64,000 nucleotides of DNA from Strongylocentrotus purpuratus. Taxonomy: Eukaryota; Echinodermata; Echinoidea; Camarodonta; Strongylocentrotidae. The stretch's first letter is position 1. Each line of letters opens with the position of its first letter. A model generated the notes under the pieces. The model was given only the letters and a program-made list of their open reading frames with translations, was not told the origin of the DNA and did no database searches. Below are positions 24,127 to 36,761 of the stretch, one piece after another. The stretch is from assembly GCF_000002235.5 (NCBI RefSeq), contig NW_022145594.1, positions 21,879,890 through 21,943,889 on the forward strand, given 5' to 3'. Position numbers and translations under genes: made by a program.

Positions 24127-24848
24127 TTGAATAATGACGAACTTCATTCAATATTTGGTAGTAATACTACATATACTTATACTGATATCAATGATTTAAA
24201 CTATTTATCCGAAAAAGAATATGAGTTTCATTTCAGTAGGTTTCTGAAGTGTAAATATTATATTGATGAGGATTTTACGACTGAATTCAGTAACATTAAC
24301 TATCATTTTAGTATTTTACATTTTAATTCGCGTAGTTTAAACATACATTGTAATGCTTTATCCAATTTCATCTGTACTTATGTATAGAAACTTGGGTTAA
24401 TGATAGTACGCCACTATCATTCAATGTGTCTGGTCATTCATTTATACATTTTAATCGCCAAGTAGAAAAGAGTAGAGGTGTTGGTCTATTGGTCGCTGAC
24501 AATTTTGAATATGAAATACGCAATGATCTATTTATATTATACCCATCATACAACTATGAATCACTGTTTATTGAACGCAATTTGCCGAGACATAATAATA
24601 TTATTGTAGGTGTCATATTTAGGAAACCCCAATCAAATATCAATGATTTCATCCCTGTCTTTGAAAATGTTTTACAAAAAACACATACTGAACATAAACA
24701 GGTTTATATAATGGGAGATTTTAACATTGATCCCGTGAAATTTACTGGCAATGCTGTATGTAATTTCTTGAGCGAAATACATTCAAATCTTTGTATTTCT
24801 TTAATTGACAAGCCTTCAAGAAAGACTGACGGATCAATATCCCTCTAA
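24127..24848 (+). pseudogene. LINE (CR1/L2-type) endonuclease fragment
   Basis: Two overlapping-frame pieces encode the N-terminal part of an apurinic-like endonuclease of a non-LTR retrotransposon. Visible motifs in order: ILHFNSRSL (N block), ETWVND (catalytic Glu block, just upstream of the second ATG), GVGLLV, GVIFRKPQSN, MGDFNID (Asp-x-Asn block) and LIDKPSRKTDGS. One frame change separates the first piece (24127-24387) from the second (in frame from about 24387). It stops before the final SDH-type block and has no reverse transcriptase, so it is a dead internal fragment. About 110 residues of uncharacterised leader precede the first motif partly in this piece. Confidence 0.75.
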
Positions 24849-25036
24849 TCCACATTCCTTATACAGTGACAGTATATATCCATCCGATATTTAAAGATTT
24901 TATTTTCAAGCAACTAGTGAATCTCACGTCGACAACTCAAAATGATCGCTAATGTATTCTCACATTTATTTTGACTTTTCATTTACGCCGGGACATCGTG
25001 ACGTCATACACTATTCATTTTTAATTATTCAGGCAT
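24845..25036 (+). repeat. 190-bp segment shared with unit 19 (copy 1)
   Basis: It starts CTAATCCACATTCCTTATACAG and holds CTCACGTCGACAACT and GGGACATCGTGACGTCA. The copy at 37684-37874 aligns end to end at high identity. In this unit it abuts the LINE fragment directly. Confidence 0.75.
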
Positions 25037-25353
25037 AAGCTCTTATTTATCAATTACATTTTCATTTCTATGAATAAGATAAAAATCGTCAAAATGCGTT
25101 CTTCATGATGTAAATTAGAGTCAAAAGTGTAACTGGTTACTGCACAGAGTCAATGGTCATATATTGTCTCAATCTATCTTCCCTAGATCCATAATGATCA
25201 AGGGATCGACACAATTTAAACTTGACATATGGATAGATCATTATGGGAGGAGCATTTTATAAAATAATATGATATCGTGTAATGCATTCTTTGTTATGTA
25301 AACCATTATCATACGTATCACCTAATTCGTCTAAGTGACGAATTAAAGTCTAG

Positions 25354-25422
25354 TTAGGTGATACGTAACGAAGTCAACGTATCACCTTTTGATTTCGTCA
25401 AGATTTTTCTTTATTATTATTA
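25354..25422 (+). mobile_element. Orphan Helitron head (interrupted older copy)
   Basis: A complete 5' hairpin head plus TTTCTTTATTATTATTA, cut off at an A where the next head (TTAGG) begins. Its missing body most likely is unit 16, which starts TTTATTTTTATTATTC right after a CTAG: joining the flanks restores the stretch seen uninterrupted in unit 5. The inserted DNA would be units 14 plus 15 together. Confidence 0.7.
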
Positions 25423-27465
25423 TTAGGTGATACGTACGTAGACGTATCACCTTTTGATTTCGTCAAGATTTTTATTATTTATTTATTTATTATTATTCTT
25501 CCTCGAATTTGTTCGCAGGATATCTCAAGACTGAACGAAGCCATTGTTATGAATCTTTCAATGATGATAGATCTTAGTCTAACTTAGAACTGCGTGACTT
25601 TTCAAAGACTCAAAGTCATCGTGACGTCATCCAGGCGCCATTTTGTGAAAATCAACTAATGATCATATCTTTATAACGAATAATAATTTTTCATTCATAT
25701 TTATCATGATTAAGATCAATATCCGTCCGGTCAAGTTGAGGTCAATAAACGTGCGTAAATGCGCGCGTGCGCGCTCGTCCGCGCGTTTACGTGCGCGCAA
25801 AAATTAAAAATGCTCTAAATCATCCCAAATTTTTTTTGCATACGTTTCAGGCCATATGGAGCATTTGATAAAAATATTACGCACACGCGCATGCGCGCGC
25901 GTTTTCGCGCGTACTGGCATTTTGCAACATAGAATCGCCGATTTTTTTCTGTCATCATATTCGGTACATTTTTCCAAGCATTTTGATAATTTGTTCACCT
26001 TTTATTAACGCAATGAGCCTTCGTCAAAGTTGACTGCACGCGCGGATTTGCGTTATCTTTATCCACAATACATGGGCAAAAACATGCCTATATAAAATTC
26101 ATTGTAACTCTTTAGAATAGATAGAAACTCCTAATATTTTGTCATATTTGGATAGATTATGAGTCGGAGATATGATTTCATGTCTCATTTTATCCTCAAT
26201 TAACTCATGACGTCATCATAATGGCCTCCAAACTCAAAATTTTAATTTGCATATTATGACGTCAGCATATTTTTGGAAAATTGATTGTATCTCTGTAAAT
26301 ATGGATCAATTTTCTTTTTAATTTTGATATGTTCTAGCTGAGACAATTTTCTACAAATGTAATGTTCACAATTTTTATTTTTGACAAAAGTATCATGGTG
26401 TATTTTTGCGATTAAAGGAGGCATGTCAATTTTTCGCATTTTGCGTGTATTCTCTATGGGACATGACTTTTTCTCAAAACTGGATTCTACACTCCTGTCT
26501 TTCGCGAGCAAAATCTCCGTTGTTTTAGCTTCGTTTTCGCTGAGCTTCGGATATGTTGTAGCTGAGACAATGAGCTATCAAAAGAGTCTTCTTTATTTTT
26601 CGATTAGATGCCAGGATCATGCTCATATTTCACTTGCAAAGTAGGATTTCTGAATTCCATTTCCCGTTTACGTGTAATCACTATGGGAGATGTTTTGGTA
26701 TATCGGTAACGCACTTGACTTCCAACCTCGAGATCCCTGGTTCGAGTCCGGGTGTCTCCAACACTTTTTTTCACTTTTTTTTCCTTATGACCTTCACTGT
26801 ACCATCTCCTTTGATTATTTAAACACGTAGATTCGCAAATAATGTCATAAATAACCCTTTTTACTTTATTATTACCCTATTTTCACTTAATCCATTACTT
26901 TTTGCGTGTAATCCCTATGGGAAATGACTTTTTCTCAAATCTGGAGTCTACATTCCTGTCTTTTGCGAGCAATATCGCCGTTATTTCGGCTTGGATTTTG
27001 TTGATTTTTGAGTATGTTGTAGCTGAGATTATATGCTATCTAAATCAACCCTCATTTTTTCAATAAGATGTCATGATCGCGCTCATGATCATGATCGCGC
27101 TCATGATCATGATCATGATCATCACGATCATCATTATCATAATGATGCTAATCATTTATCAATTACATTTTCATTTCTTTGAATAAGATAAAATCGTCAA
27201 AAGGTGTTCTTCATGATGTAAATTAGAGTCAAATGTGTAACTGGTTACTGCACAGGGTCAAAGGTCATATATTGTTTCAATCTATCTTCCCTAGATTCAT
27301 GATGATCAAGGAGACACAATTTAATCTTGACATATGAATAGATCATAATGAGAGAAGCATATGAATAGGAGAAGCAAAATAATATATCGTGTAATGCATT
27401 ATTCGTTATGTAAACCATTATCATACGTATCACCTAATTCGTCTAAGTGACGAATTAAAGTCTAG
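25423..27465 (+). mobile_element. Helitron-like unit 14 (full length with head, A tail)
   Basis: A 2043-bp copy with a short-loop head, type-1 body and A tail. The TGATCA tract has an extra internal repeat. It is inserted into the head of an older copy. CTAG 27462-27465 is followed by a type-2 body. Confidence 0.82.
26686..26759 (+). tRNA. tRNA-like cassette, unit 14
   Basis: Identical to the unit 1 cassette across A box, loop, T arm and acceptor. Confidence 0.5.
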
Positions 27466-28682
27466 TATTTATTTTGTGTCTGTATAGAAGAAATTATTAT
27501 TATTCTTCCTCAATTTTGTTCGCAGGATATCTCAAGAATGGCTGAAGCCATTATCATGAAACTTGCCATGATGATAGATCTTAGTCTAACTTAGAACTGC
27601 GTGACTTTTCAAAAACTCAAAGTCATCGTGACGTCATCCAGGCGCCATTTTGTGAAAATCAACTTATGATCATATCTTCATAACGGAAAAGTATTTCTCA
27701 TTCATAATTATCATGATTAAGATCAATATCCTACCGGTCAATTTCAGGTCAATAAACGTGCGCAAATGCGCGCGTGCGCGTTCATCCGCGCGTTTTCGCG
27801 CGCGAAAAAATTTAAAATGCTCTAAATAAATTTTGCATACGTTTTAGGCCATATGGAGCATTTGACAAAAAATTATGCTCACGCGCATGCGCGCGCGTTT
27901 TTTGCGTGTACTAGCATTTTGCAACATAGAATCGCCGAATTTTCTCTATCATCATATTTGGCACATTTTTCCAAGCATTTTGATAACTTGTTAACCTTTT
28001 TATAACGCAATATGCGTCCGTCAAAGTTGACAGCGCGCGCGGACCTGCGTTTTCTTTATCCACAATACATGAGCAAAAACATTCCTATACAAAATTCTTT
28101 GTAACTCTTCTGAATAGATAGGAACTCCCAATTTTTTTTCATATTTAGATAGATTATCGGTCGGAAATATGATTTCATGTGTCATTTGACCCTTAATTAA
28201 CTCATGACGTCATCATAATGGCCTCCGAACTCAAAATTTAAATTTTGATAGTATGACGTTTGCATATTTTTGGACAATTGATTGTATCTCTGTAAATATT
28301 GATTTTTTTTCTTCCAAATTTTGATATGTTCTAGCTGAGATAATTTTCAACAAAAGCAATGTCCACAATTTTCCAGTTTGACAAAGGTATCATGTCGTAG
28401 TTTTGCGATTAAAGGAGGCATGTCAATTTTTCACATTTTGCGTGTATTGTCTATGGCACATGACTATTTCTCAAAACTGGATTCTACATTTCCCTCTTTC
28501 GCGAGCAATATCTCCGTTGTTTTAGCTTTGTTTTTGCTGAGCTTCGGGTATGTTGTAGCTGAGACAAAAGGCTATCTCCAATGTTCACTTTATTTTTCAA
28601 TCATATGCCGGGATCATGCTCATATTTCACTTGCAATGTAGGACTTCAGAATTCCATTTCCCGTTTACGTGTTATCGCTATG

Positions 28683-28756
28683 GGAGATGTTTTGGTATAT
28701 CAGTAACGCACTTGACTTCCAACCTCGAGATCCCTGGTTCGAGTCCGGGTGTCTCC
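28683..28756 (+). tRNA. tRNA-like cassette, unit 15
   Basis: Shares the TGGTATATCAG A-box change with unit 6. The downstream T run is interrupted (AATATTTGTC) before a second T run. Confidence 0.42.
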
Positions 28757-29203
28757 AACAATATTTGTCTTCACTTTTTTTTTCTTTTGACCTTTCACTG
28801 TACCATCTCATTTGATTATTAAAACACGTAGAATCGCAAATAATGTAATAAACAACCCTTTTTACTTTATTATTACCCTATTTTCACTTGATCCATTACT
28901 TTTTGCGTGTAATCCCTATGGGAGATGATTTTTTCTCAAATCTGGTTTCTACATTCCTGTCTTTTGCGAGCAATATCGCCGTTATTTCTGCTTGGATTTT
29001 GTTGATTTTTAGTATGTTGCAGCTGAGACAAGTTTCCACAAGATTTATGTAGACTATCTAACATTATCATGACGTTATCATAGTCAAAAATTCAATCATA
29101 GGTGACATGTCAATTTTTATATATAACAATCCTCAATCGAATACCTAAAGGGGGCGCTATACCACTTTTAATCATGGTCATCTGGAAGGCATTGTTCTTA
29201 ATT

Positions 29204-29375
29204 GCATCTCTCTCTCTCTCCTCTCTCTTGCTCTTTTACTTCTCCTCTCATGTTCTGCCCCTCTCCTTTTTTGGTCTGTCTCTGCATCTATCTATCTCTC
29301 TTCTCTTTCACCCTCTCCCTCTCTCTCTCTCTCTTGCCTTGCGTCCCTCTTATTCTCTTGGTCTGTCTCCCTCTG
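29204..29375 (+). repeat. C/T microsatellite in unit 15
   Basis: A polypyrimidine tract embedded in the same TGTTCTGCCCCTCTCC context as the tracts in units 7, 8 and 24, so it is part of the B' tail rather than an independent expansion. Confidence 0.8.
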
Positions 29376-29517
29376 CCCTACAGTTGAAACTTGACTCATG
29401 GATAGACCATAATGGGAGTAGTAAACGAAATATGAAATCGTAAAAATGCGTTCTTTATTATGTTACACATGAGCATACGTATCACCTAATTCGTCAAAGT
29501 GACGAATTAAAGTCTAG

Positions 29518-31493
29518 TTTATTTTTATTATTCTTCCTCGAATTTGTTCGCAGGATATCTCAAGACTGAATAAAGCCATTATCATGAAACTTTCAATGAT
29601 GATAGATCTTAGTCTAACTTAGAACTGTGTGACTTTTCAGACAGTCAAGGTCATCGTGACGTCATCCAGGCGCCATTTTGTGAAAATCAACTTATGATCA
29701 TATCTTCATAAAGGAAAGCCATTTTTCATTCATATTTATCATGATTAAACTCAATATCCGTCCGGTCAATTTCAAGTCAATAAATGCGCGCAAAAATGCG
29801 CGTACGCTTATGTCCGCGCGTTTACGCGCGCGAAAAAAATTAAAATGCTCCAAATCATCCCAATTTTTTTTTACATCCGTTTCAGGCCATATGGAGCATT
29901 TGATAAAAAAAATTACGCACACGCGCATGCGCGCGCATTTTCGCGCGTACTGGCATTTTGCAATATAGAATCGCCGAATTTTTTCTGTCATTATATTTGA
30001 TACATTTTTCCAAGCATTTTGATAACTTGTTCACCTTTTAATAACGCAATGAGCGTCCGTCAAAGTTGACAGCACGCGCAGATCTGCGTTATCTTTATCC
30101 ACCATACATTGGCAAAAACATGCCTATACAAAATTCATTGTAACTGTTCAGAATGGATGGGAACTCCCAATATGTTTTCATATTTAGATAGATTATGAGT
30201 TGGAGATATGATTTCATGTCTCATTTGACCCTCAATTAACTCATGATGTCATCATAATGGCCTCCAAACTCAAAATTTCAATTTGCATATTATGACGTCA
30301 GCATATTTTTGGAAAATTAATTGTATCTCTGTAAATATGGATCAATTTTCTTTTAAATTTTGATATGTTCTAGCTGAGACAATTTGCTACAAGTATAGTT
30401 GCCACAATTTTTCATTTTGACTAAGGCATCAAGGCGTACTTTTGTGATTAAAGGAGGCATGTCAATTTTTCACATTTTGCGTGTATTCTCTATGGGACAT
30501 GACTTTTTCTCAAAACTGGATTCTACACTCCTGTCTTTTGCGAGCGAAATCTCCCATATTTTAGTTTTGTTTTCGCTGAGCTTCGAATATGTTGTAGCTG
30601 AGACAATAAGCTATCACACGTGTGCCTTTTATATTTCGATCAGATGCCGGGATTATGCTCATATTTCACTTGCAAAGTAGGATTTCTGAATTCCATTTCC
30701 CGTTTACGTGTAATTAATCGCTATGGGAGATGTTTTGTTATATCGGTAACGCACTTGACTTCCAACCTCGAGATCCCTGGTTCGATTCCGGGTGTCTCCA
30801 ACACTTTTTTTTCCCACTTTTTTTTTCCTTTTGACCTTCACTGTACCATCTCCTTTGATTATTTAAACACGTAGATTCGCAAATAATGTCATAAATAACC
30901 CTTTTTACTTTATTATTACCCTATTTTCACTTAATCCATTACTTTTTGCGTGTAATCCCCATGGGAAATGACTTTTTTTTTCAAATCTGGTTTCTACATT
31001 CCTGTCTTTTGCGAGCAATATCGCCGTTATTTCGGCTTGGATTTTGTTGATTTTTGAGTATGTTGTAGCTGAGATTATATGCTATCTAAATCAACCCTCA
31101 TTTTTTCAATAAGATGTCATGATCGCGCTCATGATCATGATCATGATCATCACGATCATCATTATCAAAATGATGCTAATCATTTATCAATTACATTTTC
31201 ATTTCTTTGAATAAGATAAAATCGTCAAAAGGTGTTCTTCATGATGTAAATTAGAGTCAAATGTGTAACTGGTTACTGCACAGGGTCAAAGGTCATATAT
31301 TGTTTCAATCTATCTTCCCTAGATCCATGATGATCAAGGAGACACAATTTAATCTTGACATATGAATAGATCATAATGGGAGAAGCATATGAATGGGAGA
31401 AGCAAAATAATATATCGTGTAATGCATTATTCGTTATGTAAACCATTATCATACGTATCACCTAATTCGTCTAAGTGACGAATTAAAGTCTAG
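29518..31493 (+). mobile_element. Helitron-like unit 16 (type-1, headless, A tail)
   Basis: A 1976-bp body very close to unit 5 in its first 1.4 kb, including the A- and B-box variants, then switching to a unit-3-like end. It is the likely remainder of the copy whose head is at 25354-25422. CTAG 31490-31493. Confidence 0.8.
30726..30799 (+). tRNA. tRNA-like cassette, unit 16
   Basis: Same TTATATCGG A-box and GGTTCGATTCC B-box form as unit 5. Confidence 0.42.
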
Positions 31494-33447
31494 TTATTTA
31501 TTATTATTCTTCCTCGAATTTGTTCGCAGGATATCTCAAGACTGAATAAAGCCATTATCATAAAACTTGACACGATGATAGATCTTAGTCTAACTTAGAA
31601 CTGCGTGACTTTTTAGAGAGTCAAATTGATCGTGACGTCATCCATGCGCCATTTTGTGAAAATCAACTTATGATCATATCTTCGTAACGGAAAGTTGTTT
31701 CCTATTCATAATTATTATGATTAAGATCAATATCCGTCCGGTCAAGTTGAGGTCAATAAAAGTGCGCAAATGCGCGCGTGCGCGTTCGTCCGCGCGTTTA
31801 CGCGCGCGCAAAAATTTAAAATGCTCCGAAGCATCCCAATTTTTTTTTGCATACGTTTCAGGCCATTTAAAGCATTTCGCAAAAAAATCGCGCACACGCG
31901 CATGCTCGCGCGTTTCCGCGCGTACTGGCATTTTGCAACGTAGAATCGCCGAATTTTCTCTGTCATCATATTTGGCACATTTTTCCAAGCATATTGATAA
32001 TTTGTTCACCTTTTATTAACACAATGAGCGTCCGTCAAAGTTGACAGCACGCGCGGATTTGCGTTATCTTTATCCACAATACATGGGCAAAAACATGCCT
32101 ATATAAATTTCATTTTAACTCTTTAGAATAGATAGAAACTCCTAATATTTTTTCATATTTGGATAGATTATGAAATGGAGATATGATTTCATGTCTCATT
32201 TGACCCTCAATTAAGTCATAATGTCATCATAATGGCCTCCAAACTCAAAATTTAAATTTGCATATTATGACGTTTGCATATTTTTGGGAAATTGATTGTA
32301 TTTCTGTAAATATAGATTGTTTTTCTCCTTAATTTCGATATGTTCTAGCTGAGATAATTTTCAACAAATGCAGTTGCCACACCTTTCCAGTTTTACAAAG
32401 GTATCATGGCGTTTTTTTGCGATTAAAGGAGGCATGTCAGTTTTTCACATTTTGCGTGTATTGTCTATGGGACATGACTATTTCTCAAAATTGGATTCTA
32501 CATTTCCCTCTTTCGCGAGCAATATCTCTGTTGTTTTGTCTTTGTTTACGCTGAGCTTGGAGTATGTTGTAGCGGAGACAATAAGCTATCTCAAATGTAT
32601 CTTTTATTTTTTGATCAGATGCCGGGATCATGCTCATATTGCACTTGCAAAGTGGGATTTGAGAATCCCATTTTCCGTTTACGTGTAATCGCTATGTGAA
32701 TTGTTTTGGTATATCGTTAACGCACTTGAATTCTATCCTCGAGGTCCCTGGTTCGAGTCTGGGCATCTCCAACCACTTTTTTTCCTTTACTTTTTTTTTC
32801 TTTTTGACCTTTCACTGTACCATCTCCTTTGATTATTAAAACACGTATATCTGCGAATAAACTATTTGCTTTATTATTACCCTATTTTCACTTAAACGAT
32901 TACTTTTTGTGTCTAATCCCTATGGGAGATGACTTTTCCTCAAATCTGGATTCTACATTTCTGTCTTTTGCGAGCAATATCGCCGTTATTCCTGCTTGGA
33001 TTTTGTTAATATTTGAGGATGTTGTAGCTGAGACTATATGCTATCTAAATCACCCCTCATTTTTTCAATAAGATATCAGGATCACGCTCATGATCATGAT
33101 CATCTTCATTATCATAATGATGGTAATCATTTATCAATTACATTTTCATTTCTTTGAATAAGATAAAATCGTCAAAAGGTGTTCTTCATGATGTAAATTG
33201 AAGTCAAATGTGTAACTGGTTACTGCACAGGGTCAAAGGTCATATATTGTTTTAATCTATCTTCCCTAGATCCATGATGATCAAGGAGACACAATTTAAT
33301 CTTGACATATGGATAGATCATAATGGGAGAAGCATATAAATGGGAGAAGCATTTTATACAATAATATATCGTGTAATGCATTATTCGTTATGTAAACCAT
33401 TATCATACGTATCACCTAATTCGTCTAATTGACGAATTAAAGTCTAG
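31494..33447 (+). mobile_element. Helitron-like unit 17 (type-1, headless, most diverged A tail)
   Basis: A 1954-bp unit with more substitutions than any other A unit (GTCATAATGTCATCAT in place of a CRE, shortened TGATCA tract, lost part of the AACCC-rich stretch). It looks like an old member of the array. CTAG 33444-33447. Confidence 0.78.
32697..32770 (+). tRNA. Decayed tRNA-like cassette, unit 17
   Basis: The 5' acceptor strand is TGAATTG and no longer pairs well; the A box is TGGTATATCGT and the anticodon loop region is GAATTCTATCC. The B box survives as GGTTCGAGTCT. It appears non-functional. Confidence 0.3.
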
Positions 33448-35494
33448 TTAGGTGATACGTACGTAGACGTATCACCTTTTGATTTCGTCAAGATTTTTAT
33501 TATTTATTTATTTATTTATTTATTTATTATTATTCTTCCTCGAATTTGTTCGCAGGATATCTCAAGACTGAATAAAGCCATTATCATGAAACTTGCCATG
33601 ATGATAGATCTTAGTCTAACTTAGAACTGCGTGACTTTTCAAAGACTCAAAATTATCGTGACGTCATCCAGGCGCCATTTTGTGAAAATAAACTTATGAT
33701 CATATCTTCATAACGGAAAGGAATTTTTCATTCATATTTATCAGGAAGAAGATCAATATCCATCCGGTCAATTTCAGATCAATAAACGTGCGCAAATGCG
33801 CGCGTGCGCGTTCGTACGCGCGTTTACGCGCGCGAAAAAAATTAAAATGCTCCAAATCATCCCAAATTTTTTTTGCATACGTTTCAGGCCATATGGAGCA
33901 TTTGACAAAAAATCACGCAAACGCGCATGCGCGCGCGTTTTTTGCGCGTACTAGCATTTTGCAACATAGAATCGCCGAATGTTCTCTATCATCATATTTG
34001 GTACATCTTTCCAAGCATTTTGATAACTTGTTCACCTTTTAATAACGCAATGAGCGTCCGTCAAAGTTGACAGCGCGCGCGGACCTGCGTTATCTTTATC
34101 CACAATACATGAGCAAAAACATGTCTATACAAAATTCTTTGTAACTCTTCAGAATAGATAGAAACTCCCAATATTTTTTCATATTTAGATAGGTTATAAG
34201 TTGGAGATATGATTTCATGTCTCATTTGACCCTCAATTAACTCATAACGTCATCATAATGGCCTCCAAACTCAAAATTTCAATTTGCATATTATGACGTC
34301 AGCATAATTTTGGAAAATTGATTGTATCTCTGTAAATATTGATTGATTTTCTTTTAAATTTTGATATGTTCTACCTGAGACAATTTTCTACAAATAAATA
34401 ATCCACAATTTTCCATTTTGACAAAGGCATCATGGCGTATTTTTGCAATTAAAGAAGGCATGTCAATTTTTCACATTTTACGTGTATTCTCTATGGGACA
34501 TGACTTTTTCTCAAAACTGGATTCTACACTCCTGTCTTTCGCGAGCAAAATCTCTGTTGTTTTAGCTTCGTTTTCGCTGAACTTCGGATATGTTGTAGCT
34601 GAGACAATGAGCTATCACAAGTGCGCCCTTTATTTTTCGATTAGATGCCGGGATCATGCTCATATTTCACTTGCAAAGTAGGATTTCAGAATTCCATTTC
34701 CCGTTTACGTGTAATCGCTATGGGAAATGTTTTGGTATATCGGTAACGCACTTGACTTCCAATCTCGAGATCCCTGGTTCGAGTCCGGGTGTCTCCAACA
34801 ATTTTTTTCTTCACTTTTTTTTCCTTTTGACCTTCACTGTACCATCTCCTTTGATTATTAAAACACGTAGAATCGCAAATAATGTCACAAACAACCCTTT
34901 TTACTTTATTATTACCCTATTTTCACTTAATCCATTACTTTTTGCGTGTAATCTCTATGGGAGATGACTTTTTCTCAAATCTGGAGTCTACATTCCTGTC
35001 TTTTGCGAGCAATATCGCCGTTATTTCTGCTTGGATTTTGTTGACTTTTGAGTAAGTTGTAGCTGAGACTATATGCTATCTAAATCAACCCTCATTTTTT
35101 CAATAAGATGTCATGATCGCGCTCATGATCATGATCATTATCATCATGATCATCATTATCATAATGATGATAATCATTTATCAATTACATTTTCATTTCT
35201 TTGAATAAGATAAAATCGTCAAAAGGTGTTCTTCATGATGTAAATTAGAGTCAAATGTGTAACTGGTTACTGCACAGGGTCAAAGGTCATATATTGTTTC
35301 AATCTATCTTCCCTAGATCCATGATGATCAAGGAGACACAATTTAATCTTGACATATGAATAGATCATAATGGGAGAAGCATATAAATGGGAGAAGCATT
35401 TTACAAAATAATATATCGTGTAATGCATTATTCGTTATGTAAACCATTATCATACGTATCACCTAATTCGTCTAAGTGACGAATTAAAGTCTAG
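33448..35494 (+). mobile_element. Helitron-like unit 18 (full length with head, A tail)
   Basis: A 2047-bp copy with the short-loop head, long (TTTA)n stretch, type-1 body and A tail. CTAG 35491-35494 is followed by the type-2 unit 19. Confidence 0.82.
34723..34796 (+). tRNA. tRNA-like cassette, unit 18
   Basis: The acceptor 5' strand is GGAAATG (one pair lost) and the variable region starts AATCTCGAG. A and B boxes are intact. Confidence 0.45.
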
Positions 35495-36199
35495 TATTTA
35501 TTTTGTGTCTGTGTAGAAGAAATTATTATTATTCTTCCTCGAATTTGTTCGCAAGATATCTCAAGAATGGCTGAAGCAATTCTCATGAAACTTTTCCTGA
35601 AGATAGATCATAGTCCAACTTAGAACTGCGTGACTTTTCAGTGACCCCAAGGCATCGTGACGTCATTATGACGTCATTATGTAAAACATCATTAATGGTC
35701 GTAGCTCAGCCATGCAATATCGATTTCAATTAAAATTTGGTATCAATCATGCTCAGGTCATGGGTCAGACATTTAGCCCACGTAAATGAGCCTGCCCCTT
35801 CTAACGTGCGCGTACACGTGCGTCAAAAAGAAATTAGAAAACAAAATGCCAAAAACTCCAAACAAAGTAATTTTGCATACGTTTCAGACAATTTTAAGCT
35901 TTTCAAAAATTTCCGCGCGTGCAGGTCGGCGCACGCGTATTTGCGTTTGTAACGCACGCGGATCGAATGTTTTCCCTTTTTTTGCTCGTTTTGGATTAAC
36001 GATACTTTTATCAACAATCCCTGTAAATTTCAATCATTTTTCACTCAAATTGATGTAATATGCGCGCGTCAAAGATAACAACACGTGCATGCGCACATTT
36101 TCCAAAAAAAAAACAAAAAAACATGCCTATGTTTAATGGGCCATAACTTCTTTAAATGATCGGATACCCCAGTTGTTTTATTATATGTGGATAGAGTAT

Positions 36200-36761
36200 G
36201 AGTTTTTTTGCTCTTTGGCTTCAAAAGGGTCCCAATTGGCCAAAAATGATGGGGTTCAAATTTTCGGTCCCCTCTTTCATTTCCTGGGGGGGTCCATATT
36301 GGGCGCCGAAATGGCATATTTAACGCGCAATAGGGAACTTTGGTGTCTTCAGGAAAATTTGAACCCCATCCATTTATGATAGCTTGGACCCCAATGAATC
36401 CCAAAATGCAAACAAAAAAAATCAACTTTGGAGCTGTTTCAGTGACATACCGTACCACACTATAGGCCCTCCTTGTCTCACTGTGCATACACTGTTACGC
36501 ACATCGACTGGCAAGGATTTGTGTCTGCAAGCTATCAGGACATCTGCTTATCATATTTGTGGACTTTGCCCATATTTTCACAAAGAAGGCCTATGCCGAA
36601 TACGGGTGGGTGTTATTTCCTGTTATTTTGAACTCTCATGATCTTTCTTTCCTCATCCGGAAGCAGAGGCCACCTCAGTTGGACTTGTAATCAACAGAGT
36701 CTATAAAAGTACTAGAGAGCTATTGCAAATGTATACATTATATGTGTTATAGGCGCCGGAA
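36200..36761. other. Unassigned sequence in unit 19
   Basis: No convincing gene or known repeat. It contains a GGGGTTCAAATTTTC / GAAAATTTGAACCCC pair (near 36242 and 36353) that forms a 15-bp inverted repeat around a 100-bp loop, and reading frames of 68-139 codons with no recognisable motif. Confidence 0.4.

Larger units (their letters stand above)
22648..25353 (+). mobile_element. Helitron-like unit 13 (with head, C variant, carries a LINE fragment)
   Basis: A 2706-bp unit with an intact head and the standard 3' end (CTAG 25350-25353). The middle is a distinct C variant: its second CpG module is replaced by a 10-bp hairpin TTTTCGTTCG/CGAACGAAAA (23138-23164). From about 23880 the usual tail is lost; in its place are sequence also seen in unit 24, a LINE endonuclease fragment (24127-24848) and a 190-bp segment shared with unit 19. 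The normal 3' end resumes near 25040. Confidence 0.75.
27466..29517 (+). mobile_element. Helitron-like unit 15 (type-2, A-to-B' chimera)
   Basis: A 2052-bp chimera. It follows unit 6 closely through the tRNA-like cassette up to about 29020, then switches to a B'-like end: GGGGGCGCTATACCACTTTTAATCATGGTC, a C/T tract and ACAGTTGAAACTTGACTCATG. CTAG 29514-29517. The join points to template switching or recombination between subfamilies. Confidence 0.78.

Noticed and set aside
36069-36488. 139-codon minus-strand frame in unit 19
   Set aside because: No recognisable domain, crosses low-complexity sequence, and overlaps other frames of similar length.
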